Shown here in pieces: positions 1 to 6,807 of a stretch of 64,000 nt of DNA. The notes under the pieces are model-generated. The model was not told the origin of the DNA. It was given only the letters and a program-made list of their open reading frames with translations, and did not search any database. Both the position numbers and the translations under genes were made by a program. This DNA comes from Salicibibacter cibarius (lineage in GTDB: Bacteria; Bacillota; Bacilli; Bacillales; Marinococcaceae): positions 2,232,001 through 2,296,000 of the forward strand of contig NZ_CP054705.1 of NCBI RefSeq assembly GCF_016495725.1. The letters are read 5' to 3'. Within the stretch, counting starts at the first letter, position 1. Each line of letters starts with the position of its first letter.

Positions 1-294
1 CGAACCGTGAAATGTGATATAGAGTTCGTATAAATGACGATGCACGAGACCGAAGCGCACGTAATGTTTCGCCACTTCCACCAGCGACATATCCTGTTTA
101 AGTTCATGAAGCAACTGTTCCAATGGCGGCGCAGCCAGGGAAACAAGGAGCTGCCATTTCGTTTTGTAGTACACATAGATGCTCGTATGCGAAGTATCCG
201 CTTCCTTGGCGATCTCACGAACCGAAACATTTTCATAGCCTTTCGTTGTAAATAACTTCTCAGCCGCGATCAAAATTCTCTTTTTTGCAGACAT
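1..294 (-). CDS. TetR family transcriptional regulator (partial, N-terminal 98 residues)
   Basis: The reverse strand from ATG at 292-294 is open to the window edge. The translation begins MSAKKRILIAAEKLFTTKG and continues with VSVREIAKEADTSHTSIYVYYKTK, the standard TetR helix-turn-helix (residues about 5-50) including the recognition helix ending in YYKTK. The C-terminal ligand-binding domain lies outside the window, so the inducer cannot be inferred. The upstream region carries two near-identical operator-like half repeats, suggesting autoregulation. A forward-strand ORF over the same bases is a shadow. Confidence 0.85.
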   Translation of the reverse strand, partial: MSAKKRILIAAEKLFTTKGYENVSVREIAKEADTSHTSIYVYYKTKWQLLVSLAAPPLEQLLHELKQDMSLVEVAKHYVRFGLVHRHLYELYITFHGS

Positions 295-310
295 GTATTC
301 CCACCTCCAT

Positions 311-335
311 AACCAATGGTTACTAACCGATGGTT
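311..335. promoter_or_regulatory. Putative TetR operator: two copies of AACCNATGGTT
   Basis: AACCAATGGTT (311-321) and AACCGATGGTT (325-335) are two near-palindromic 11-mers separated by 3 bp, 17 bp upstream of the TetR start. TetR regulators usually bind palindromes next to their own gene, so this is a likely autoregulatory operator. That role is inferred from position and symmetry. Confidence 0.6.
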
Positions 336-465
336 ATAATTGTAATGGAAAAAGAAACAAAAGAAAAGCCCCTTTTTTCACCAGGAATAATTGCGCGAGG
401 CATAATCTAACAATCCTGTGCGTACAATAGCTTTGTTACCACCATCTTAAAGGGAGGAAAGATCG

Positions 466-675
466 TTGTACGCACAGCTGTGTTTCAAGGAACGCTCGCA
501 TACTTACGAACAAATCGCTCGTATTCAATCCGCCGTCAAACACACGGAAGAACAGCTTCATCATATACCGCCCGAATTCGAAAACGATGAAGCGGAAAAA
601 GTGAAAGCGGCTCTGAAAAAAGCGCACCTTTATATCGATCGAGCGCTTTATCATGAACTGGTACATGACGGATAA
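466..675 (+). CDS. Small hypothetical protein (69 aa)
   Basis: A TTG start at 466 is preceded by a good ribosome binding site (GGGAGG, about 8 nt upstream). The 69-residue product is hydrophilic, charged and probably helical (KHTEEQLHH, EAEKVKAALKKAH), with one Cys near the N-terminus and no membrane segment. A rho-independent terminator overlaps its stop codon, which supports a real, separately terminated transcript. I do not recognise the family. It precedes the osmoprotectant transporter but the terminator separates the two units. Confidence 0.65.
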   Translation: MYAQLCFKERSHTYEQIARIQSAVKHTEEQLHHIPPEFENDEAEKVKAALKKAHLYIDRALYHELVHDG

Positions 676-701
676 ACTGTCGTTTTTTCGACAGTTTTTT
701 T
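674..701 (+). terminator. Rho-independent terminator after the 69-aa gene
   Basis: Nine-base stem AAACTGTCG (674-682) pairs with CGACAGTTT (689-697) across a T6 loop and is followed by a T-run to 701. It overlaps the last codon of the upstream gene. Confidence 0.85.
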
Positions 702-763
702 GTTTGGTGATGGAAAGAAGCGGGAAAGTTAATGAATGTGAGAGGCAGGTGACGTTTGCTAAA

Positions 764-1825
764 ATGATCTCATTCAACAATGTATCAAAAACTTTTTTCG
801 CCCAATTTGAAGCGGTAAGGAAACTTAATTTCCATGTGGAAAAAGGAGAGTTCTTTGCCCTTATTGGACCAAGCGGGTGCGGAAAAACGACGAGTTTAAA
901 AATGATAAACCGGCTTGTGGAACCGACAGAGGGAACCATTTCTATTGCCGGGAAAGACATTCGCGACTTTAACCGGCAGAAATTGCGTTGGAATATCGGG
1001 TACGTGTTACAGCAAATCGGGCTATTCCCGACGATGACGGTTTCTGAAAATATCGCGGTCGTCCCGGAGATGAAAAAGTGGGGAAAGCAGGAAACCAAAA
1101 AGCGGATCGACGAATTGCTGGAAATGGTCGGTTTAGAACCGGATACATATCGAAATCGTCGGCCTGAAGAACTATCCGGCGGTGAACAGCAACGGGTGGG
1201 TGTTGTGCGGGCGCTCGCGGGTGACCCCGATATCTTGCTTATGGACGAGCCCTTTAGTTCCCTTGACCCGATCAGCCGCGAACATTTGCAAAGAGATGTC
1301 GCCAAATTACAAGCGAGAATTAAAAAAACGATCGTCTTTGTCACCCATGACATCGAAGAGGCGATGCAACTTGCCGATCGCGTATGCTTGATGAGACAAG
1401 GAGAGGGTGTGCAGATCGGGTCCCCGCGTGAACTCATGTATTCCCCCGCAAATACGTTTGTGAAAAGGTTCATTGGCGATCGAGGGAGAGATCTGTGGGA
1501 GACACCGGTCTCGGAAGTGATGGATAAGGACAGCAAACATATGGCCAAGGAAACGACCCTTCAAGCCCCATCCTACCCTGCACCTTTATATGTGTTTGGC
1601 GATCAAAGACGTTTTATCGGTCGTTTGGAACCGTCGGGGACCGTGACCCATGAACTGATGGTTTCACCAGACCGGCCGTTACATGAAGTTGTTCCCACCG
1701 TGGAAGCATCCGAATATGATGCGCTCCCCGTCGTTGATGATGATAAACTTGTTGGCGTTTTGACCTATCGAAGCATTGTCGCGTACATGCACGCCCATCG
1801 CACGGAAGCGGAGGGTCTATCATGA
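764..1825 (+). CDS. opuFA: Glycine betaine/choline-type ABC transporter ATP-binding protein (OpuFA/OpuCA-like)
   Basis: This is the ATPase of a compatible-solute importer. It shows Walker A GPSGCGKTT, signature LSGGEQQRVG, Walker B ILLMDEPFSSLDP and switch His in VFVTHDIEEAM. A C-terminal extension contains one recognisable CBS-like repeat (ASEYDALPVVDDDKLVGVLTYRSI), typical of OpuCA-type subunits that sense ionic strength. The frame is open from 653, but ATG 764 matches the family N-terminus (MISFNNVSKTF) and gives 353 aa. Its stop overlaps the next start by 4 bp (ATGA), so it is translationally coupled to the fused permease-binding protein. Osmoprotectant uptake is strongly supported; the exact substrate is not. 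Confidence 0.9.
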   Translation: MISFNNVSKTFFAQFEAVRKLNFHVEKGEFFALIGPSGCGKTTSLKMINRLVEPTEGTISIAGKDIRDFNRQKLRWNIGYVLQQIGLFPTMTVSENIAVVPEMKKWGKQETKKRIDELLEMVGLEPDTYRNRRPEELSGGEQQRVGVVRALAGDPDILLMDEPFSSLDPISREHLQRDVAKLQARIKKTIVFVTHDIEEAMQLADRVCLMRQGEGVQIGSPRELMYSPANTFVKRFIGDRGRDLWETPVSEVMDKDSKHMAKETTLQAPSYPAPLYVFGDQRRFIGRLEPSGTVTHELMVSPDRPLHEVVPTVEASEYDALPVVDDDKLVGVLTYRSIVAYMHAHRTEAEGLS

Positions 1826-3348
1826 CAGAAGCGATACAGGAATTTTTCACCCTATTCGCCAATCAACAAGAAATGCTTCTGGAATTGCTCTGGGAGCATG
1901 TGCAAATGTCTTTCATCTCCCTGTTATGCGCGATTCTCATAGCCGTTCCTCTCGGAATCGTCCTTACACGCACACGACGGCTGGCCGAACCCGTGATTGG
2001 CGTCGCGGCTGTTCTGCAGACAATCCCGAGCCTTGCACTCCTCGGATTTATGATTATTTTTTTCGGAATCGGAACGGTGCCTGCCATTATCGCGCTTACC
2101 GTATACGCGCTTCTTCCGATTCTTCGCAATACATACACGGGCATTAGCGAAATTGATCCGTCCATTAAGGAAGCGGCTACCGGAATGGGGATGAGTCCCG
2201 CGAGAAGACTTCGAAAAGTGGAATTGCCGATGGCAATGCCGGTTGTAATGGCAGGGATTCGCACATCAATGGTCCTGATCATCGGCACAGCCACATTGGC
2301 AGCCTTAATCGGTGCAGGCGGTCTTGGTGATTTGATTATGACCGGCATCCAGCGGGCGGATCAATCCTATATACTACTCGGGGCAATTCCGGCCGCGATA
2401 TTAGCCTTACTGTTTGATTTTATCTTATGGTGGACGGAAAAGGCAAAGCGTTCATTTATGACGTTCTCGATCGTTATGGGGGCTGCTTTCTTGATTGTGA
2501 TTACGCCGGCCATCGTGTCCACACAACAAGAGGACATCGTTGTTGGCGGAAAACTCGATGCAGAACCGGAGATATTGGCCAATATGTACAAACACTTGAT
2601 CGAACAAGATACAGATTTAAGTGTCGATGTACAGGCAGGGCTGGGCGGTACAGACATCGTGTTCGATGCTCTTCTTGTCGGCGATATCGACATTTATCCG
2701 GAATTCACGGGGACCGCTTATGTGGATCTTCTGGGAGAAGATCCATCGGGTATGAATGAAGAAGACGTGTACGAAGCGACAAAAGAGGGAATAGAAGAAG
2801 CATACAGCGTCACTTACCTCGAACCTATGGATTATAATAATACTTATGCGTTAGCGGTAAGCGAAGCAATCGGGGAAGAGTATGAATTAGAGACGGTATC
2901 TGATTTGGAACTCTATCAAAACGAGTTAACCGCCGGTTTTACGTTTGAATTTCTTGATCGCCCCGATGATGGCTATGATGCTTTTGTCGAGACGTATGGT
3001 TTTGAATTGGCCGATGTGAATGGCCTCGATCCCGGGCTTCGTTCGCAAGCCATTGAAGAAGGGGAAGTGGAAGTCATCGATGCCTATTCTACGGATGCTT
3101 ATCTCGTGGAATATGAGATGATCGTTTTGGAGGATGACGAGGAACTGTTCCCGCCGTATCAAGGCGCGCCGTTGATGCGGGAGGATGTTTTGCATGAGCA
3201 TCCCGAATTGGAAGGGATTTTAAACACACTCGCCGGGGAAATTAGCGACGAAGATATGCAGGAAATGAATTACCTCGTGGATTACGAGGATGCTGACCCT
3301 GAAGAGGTTGCAAAAGATTATTTACAGAAAAACGGCTTGTTACAATAA
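1822..3348 (+). CDS. opuFB: Fused permease and substrate-binding protein of an osmoprotectant ABC importer (OpuFB-like)
   Basis: Residues 1-about 230 form a permease of the OpuBB/OpuCB type with several hydrophobic segments and the EAATGMGMSPARRLRKVELP coupling loop. After a further membrane segment, residues from about 235 form an OpuBC-like quaternary-amine binding domain (EDIVVGGKLDAEPEILANMY, DIDIYPEFTGTAYVDLL). The two are one polypeptide of 508 aa, the chimeric layout described for OpuF. The binding domain is rich in Asp/Glu, as in haloalkaliphile surface proteins. It pairs with the ATPase through an ATGA overlap. Ribosome binding depends on coupling. Likely substrates are betaine, choline or related solutes. 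Confidence 0.9.
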   Translation: MTEAIQEFFTLFANQQEMLLELLWEHVQMSFISLLCAILIAVPLGIVLTRTRRLAEPVIGVAAVLQTIPSLALLGFMIIFFGIGTVPAIIALTVYALLPILRNTYTGISEIDPSIKEAATGMGMSPARRLRKVELPMAMPVVMAGIRTSMVLIIGTATLAALIGAGGLGDLIMTGIQRADQSYILLGAIPAAILALLFDFILWWTEKAKRSFMTFSIVMGAAFLIVITPAIVSTQQEDIVVGGKLDAEPEILANMYKHLIEQDTDLSVDVQAGLGGTDIVFDALLVGDIDIYPEFTGTAYVDLLGEDPSGMNEEDVYEATKEGIEEAYSVTYLEPMDYNNTYALAVSEAIGEEYELETVSDLELYQNELTAGFTFEFLDRPDDGYDAFVETYGFELADVNGLDPGLRSQAIEEGEVEVIDAYSTDAYLVEYEMIVLEDDEELFPPYQGAPLMREDVLHEHPELEGILNTLAGEISDEDMQEMNYLVDYEDADPEEVAKDYLQKNGLLQ

Positions 3349-3361
3349 AGGAGGAACAACT

Positions 3362-3775
3362 ATGACTACAATTTCCAATCCATCACAAGAAGAAATCGGC
3401 CAACTGTTAAAGGATGCCAAACGCATTGCTGTTGTCGGTTTATCCGATAACCCTGCGCGTACGTCTCATGAAGTTTCTAAAGTGATGCAAGAAGCAGGTT
3501 ATAAAATTATTCCCGTCAATCCTAAAGTGGATGAAGTTCTTGGGGAAAAAGCTGTTTCGTCGCTTAGCGAAATCGAGGAACCAATTGATATTGTGAATGT
3601 GTTTCGACGGAGCGAATTTGTGCCGGCTATCGCTGAAGAAGCTGCGCAAACGGATGCAAATGTTTTTTGGACGCAACTCGGCGTCGTCAGTGAGGAAGGC
3701 TATACAATAGCAAAAAATAGCGGTAAAACCGTTGTAATGGACCGGTGCATTAAAGTGGAGCATAGTAAAATATAA
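3362..3775 (+). CDS. CoA-binding domain protein (YccU/CoA_binding_2 family)
   Basis: The 137-aa product is a single Rossmann domain: KRIAVVGLSDNPARTSHEVSK near residue 23 is the nucleotide-binding loop, followed by IIPVNPKVDEVLGEKA and a conserved C-terminal VVMDRCIKVEH motif. Members of CoA_binding_2 bind CoA; physiological roles are mostly unknown. ATG 3362 follows AAAGGAGG, better than the upstream in-frame start at 3290 that would overlap the permease gene. It lies 13 bp after opuFB and may be cotranscribed. A terminator follows. Confidence 0.88.
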   Translation: MTTISNPSQEEIGQLLKDAKRIAVVGLSDNPARTSHEVSKVMQEAGYKIIPVNPKVDEVLGEKAVSSLSEIEEPIDIVNVFRRSEFVPAIAEEAAQTDANVFWTQLGVVSEEGYTIAKNSGKTVVMDRCIKVEHSKI

Positions 3776-3776
3776 T

Positions 3777-3806
3777 GGGAACGCGAAATGATGTGTTCCC
3801 CTTTTT
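3777..3806 (+). terminator. Rho-independent terminator
   Basis: GGGAAC (from 3777) pairs with GTTCCC (3795-3800), followed by CTTTTT. It begins two bases after the CoA-binding gene stop. A second, weaker GGACCGT/ACGGTTC hairpin with a T-run follows at about 3823-3855. Confidence 0.7.
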
Positions 3807-3856
3807 AAACCGTTTGGAACAGGACCGTGCAGCTGGTTGTTACGGTTCTTTTTTGG

Positions 3857-3947
3857 TAGGTTGGAAAGTATAAATCAACTTTCTAACCTACATAAGTGCA
3901 ACTAAGGCTTTTCGCCATAAAAGCTTGGCGAAAAGCCAGTTTTCTAA
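3857..3947. repeat. Two consecutive strong hairpins, possible mobile-element end
   Basis: TAGGTTGGAAAGT (3857-3869) pairs with ACTTTCTAACCTA (3878-3890) with one G-T wobble; 15 nt later GGCTTTTCGCCA (3906-3917) pairs perfectly with TGGCGAAAAGCC (3926-3937), then AGTTTTCTAA. There is no gene here. The second hairpin and its tail resemble a degenerate copy at 11049-11084, which suggests a dispersed repeat or insertion-sequence terminus. A structured RNA is the alternative. The rest of the gap up to 4095 shows nothing I can name. Confidence 0.5.
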
Positions 3948-4095
3948 TGATTTGAAAAAAATGCTGAGTTGACAGTTTCGAAAAGCATTGTCAAAATCAG
4001 TGTAAGACGAACGCATCGACAAACAACGAATGTTTCAGCGATCCGCTATGCAAAAAAGTTTTCATATAAACACACGTAACACTTGAATGAAAAAA

Positions 4096-4148
4096 TTAGC
4101 GCCGCAATCCTCTTCAAAATCTCCGATTTGATGGGGGTTAGGCGCTAA
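4096..4148. repeat. Long imperfect hairpin upstream of the tnpB remnant
   Basis: TTAGCGCC (4096-4103) pairs with GGCGCTAA (4141-4148), enclosing AATCC..., and an inner TCAAAATC/GATTTGA stem with a 3-nt loop, making a nearly continuous 53-nt hairpin. Its core TCAAAATCTYCGATTT recurs at about 4701-4716, on the other side of the broken tnpB gene. Shared sequence on both flanks points to insertion-sequence ends or guide-RNA scaffold-like elements. Confidence 0.45.
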
Positions 4149-4224
4149 GGTCTTCGTCTATTTATTTCTGATAAGTATAGAATTAGACTTTGCATAAAGG
4201 ATAAGGTATAATAGAAACAAACGT

Positions 4225-4665
4225 TCCTCTGATAATGACACTTCACAAGAAATTGTGACGTTTGCAACCGATAACGATTGTGATGTCATTGTTTTCGAAT
4301 ACCTGGATAAGATGAAGACGTCGAAAGGGTTTCGGTGAGCGAAGAAACTTCGCTTCAAGCTCCGTTACTGGCGAAAGAAAGGGATTCAAAACAAGGTAAC
4401 GGAGATGGCGCATTAGCGTATGATGGTTCCGGAAAAGCGGGACGCAATGGCAAACATTTACAACGGGCAAAGTCTATCATGCCGATTTATCAGCTTCGTA
4501 TTGGAGCGCGATACTTTGTTCGAGGCATTGAAAAATCCATGTCGGAAACGAAATGGTTGTCGCTTCAGGCAAACGTTCCTGATGTGGCAAAGAGGACATA
4601 TACGACCTTGTCTTCATTAACTAGCCTCACGAAAGCATTAGAGTCGCCGAAGGCGACTTAAGCGC
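4225..4665 (+). pseudogene. tnpB: Decayed TnpB (IS605 OrfB / IS1341-type) C-terminal half
   Basis: Pieces of a TnpB RuvC-like nuclease appear in order but in different frames: CDVIVFEYLDKMKTSKGF (with the RuvC Glu in VFEYLD), LRFKLRYWRKKGIQNKV, ALAYDGSGKAGRN, TFTTGKVYHADLSASY, then IGARYFVRGIEKSMSETKW and VPDVAKRTYTTLSSL. In-frame stops (for example after GFR and after EMAH) and frameshifts show it is dead. The N-terminal half and any tnpA are absent. The ordered family blocks make the identification firm; the 108-aa ORF at 4335-4661 is only one of the fragments. Confidence 0.8.
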
Positions 4666-4735
4666 TTTTGTTTGTGCTGTATTTAAGATAAGGGATGCTC
4701 CATCAAAATCTTCGATTTAGGTGGAGAGGTTCACA
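4640..4735 (+). ncRNA. Candidate omega-RNA-like right end of the tnpB element
   Basis: Immediately after the tnpB remnant there is a perfect hairpin GTCGCC-GAA-GGCGAC (about 4647-4661) and then a second hairpin, CTCCATCAAAATC paired with GATTTAGGTGGAG (about 4697-4725), ending in AGGTTCAC. TnpB guide RNAs derive from the 3' end of the gene plus right end of the element, so position and structure fit. No transcription evidence; may be a dead relic. Confidence 0.3.
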
Positions 4736-4818
4736 ACGTATGTTCTTTTGTTTATTCTATATAAGAGATAACTATAGATCGAAAGTTGGTACACACTGGA
4801 AAGGGGTCACGGAAATTC

Positions 4819-6807
4819 GTGGACGACATTAAACACACACTCGAGTATAACGACGACGCCATTCAAGTGCTTGAAGGTCTGGAAGCTGTGCGAAAAAGAC
4901 CCGGCATGTATATCGGAAGCACCGACACACGGGGATTGCACCATCTCGTTGACGAAATCGTCGATAATGCCGTTGACGAGGCAATGGCCGGTTTCGGCCA
5001 ACATATCGAGGTCGCCTTGCATCGGGACGGAAGCGTTTCCGTGAGCGATGAAGGTCGCGGCATGCCCGTCGGAACACATCGGACAGGGCGACCGACACCT
5101 GAAGTGGTCATGACGGTGCTGCACGCCGGCGGAAAATTCGGGCAAGGCGGTTACGCGACGAGCGGGGGGCTCCATGGTGTGGGCGCTTCTGTTGTGAACG
5201 CGTTATCTTCCTGGCTGCATTTAACGATTTATCGGGATGGCCATCGTTACGAACAACGATTTGAAAATGGCGGGGTACCCGTCACAACGCTTGAAAAAAA
5301 AGAAAAAACGAAGAAGACAGGGACGCTCGTGCGCTTTCAACCGGATCCGAAAGTGTTTCAAGCCGTTTCCTTCCACCATGAGACATTGGCCGAGCGATTG
5401 CGGGAAGCCGCTTTTCTTTTGGGCGGAACAGCGATTACTTTTACGGATGAACGAGGGGAATCGGCACAAACCGAAACATTTCAATATGAAACGGGACTGG
5501 AAGCTTTTGTTTCCTACTTGAACGAAGATAAGGAAACCTTGCATGAGGTTATCTCTTTTGAGAGTTCCAATCAGGACATCCATGTCAATTTTGCCTTTCA
5601 ATTCAATGACGGGTATACCGAGAATATTTTATCCTTCGTGAATCACGTTCGAACAAGAGATGGAGGAACGCACGAATTTGGGATGAAAACCGCCCTCACG
5701 CGTGCGTTGAACGAACATGCCCGGAAATTGCAAATGATTAAGGCAAAAGATAAAAACTTGGACGGAAACGATATCCGCGAAGGATTAACGGCGGTGTTAT
5801 CCGTACATATTCCGGAGGCGCTTTTGCAATTCGAGGGGCAAACGAAAAGCAAACTGGGAACACCGGATGCCCGTTCCGCCGTTGACGCTTTTCTCTCGGA
5901 TAAGCTTGGGTATTTTTTGGAAGAAAACCCGAAACTGAGCACGATGCTGATCCAAAAAGCCATCAAAGCCCAACAAGTCCGGGAAGCGGCTCGAAAAGCG
6001 AGAGAAGAGGCGAGAAGCGGCAAAAAGTCAAGGAAAAAGGAGGCCTTGCTGAGCGGAAAATTAACCCCCGCCCAGTCCAAAAATCCGCGACGAAATGAAC
6101 TCTATCTCGTGGAAGGGGATTCCGCGGGCGGTTCCGCGAAAGAAGGGAGAGACCGTAAATTCCAGGCCGTTCTTCCCTTGCGCGGCAAAGTGATTAATAC
6201 CGAAAAAGCAAAGCTCGACGACATCATGAAAAACGAAGAAATCCGCACGATTATTTACGCGATCGGAGCAGGCGCGGGGACGGATTTTTCCATTGACGAT
6301 TGCAACTATGATAAAGTTGTGATTATGACGGATGCGGATACGGATGGCGCACACATTCAAGTATTGTTGTTGACGTTTTTTTACCGCTACATGCGACCGC
6401 TCGTGGAAGCAGGCAAAGTATTTATCGCCTTGCCCCCCTTATACAAAGTGGAAAAAGGCAGCGGTGCGAAACGAAAAATGGAATACGCGTGGGATGAAGA
6501 AGGTTTAAACGCGGCGATCAAAAACGTAGGAAAAGGGTACACGGTTCAAAGGTATAAAGGTCTAGGCGAGATGGACCCGATCCAGTTATGGGAGACGACA
6601 ATGAACCCGGATGGACGCACGCTCATACGCGTGAACGTTGAAGACCTTGCCAGGGCAGATAAGCGCGTATCGACCTTAATGGGCGATAAAGTGGAACCGA
6701 GACGTAAGTGGATTGAATCAAACGTTGCCTTCGGACTTGATGAAGAAACGAATATTATGGACAATGAGCAAATGTTGTTTGCAGAAGGAGAGGAAAGCCG
6801 TGCCTGA
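4819..6807 (+). CDS. parE: DNA topoisomerase IV subunit B
   Basis: This ATPase subunit of topoisomerase IV decatenates daughter chromosomes together with ParC. It shows the GHKL ATP site (EIVDNAVDEAMAGFG, GRGMPVG, GGLHGVGASVVNALS), the transducer, and the Toprim region (YLVEGDSAGGSAK, VVIMTDADTDGAHIQ). GTG 4819 gives 662 aa and starts just before the conserved LEYNDDAIQVLEGLEAVRKR; a TTG at 4786 in the same frame would add 11 unusual residues, and AAGGGG at 4801-4806 fits the GTG better. It overlaps parC by 8 bp. Confidence 0.95.
   Translation: MDDIKHTLEYNDDAIQVLEGLEAVRKRPGMYIGSTDTRGLHHLVDEIVDNAVDEAMAGFGQHIEVALHRDGSVSVSDEGRGMPVGTHRTGRPTPEVVMTVLHAGGKFGQGGYATSGGLHGVGASVVNALSSWLHLTIYRDGHRYEQRFENGGVPVTTLEKKEKTKKTGTLVRFQPDPKVFQAVSFHHETLAERLREAAFLLGGTAITFTDERGESAQTETFQYETGLEAFVSYLNEDKETLHEVISFESSNQDIHVNFAFQFNDGYTENILSFVNHVRTRDGGTHEFGMKTALTRALNEHARKLQMIKAKDKNLDGNDIREGLTAVLSVHIPEALLQFEGQTKSKLGTPDARSAVDAFLSDKLGYFLEENPKLSTMLIQKAIKAQQVREAARKAREEARSGKKSRKKEALLSGKLTPAQSKNPRRNELYLVEGDSAGGSAKEGRDRKFQAVLPLRGKVINTEKAKLDDIMKNEEIRTIIYAIGAGAGTDFSIDDCNYDKVVIMTDADTDGAHIQVLLLTFFYRYMRPLVEAGKVFIALPPLYKVEKGSGAKRKMEYAWDEEGLNAAIKNVGKGYTVQRYKGLGEMDPIQLWETTMNPDGRTLIRVNVEDLARADKRVSTLMGDKVEPRRKWIESNVAFGLDEETNIMDNEQMLFAEGEESRA

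Noticed and set aside
436-1548. 370-aa reverse-strand ORF
   Set aside because: It is antisense to the clearly coding ABC ATPase and the 69-aa gene, has Ser/Arg-rich nonsense composition and no ribosome binding site.
4335-4661. 108-aa ORF as a native small protein
   Set aside because: Its C-terminal part is TnpB sequence and the adjoining blocks are in other frames, so it is a pseudogene fragment.
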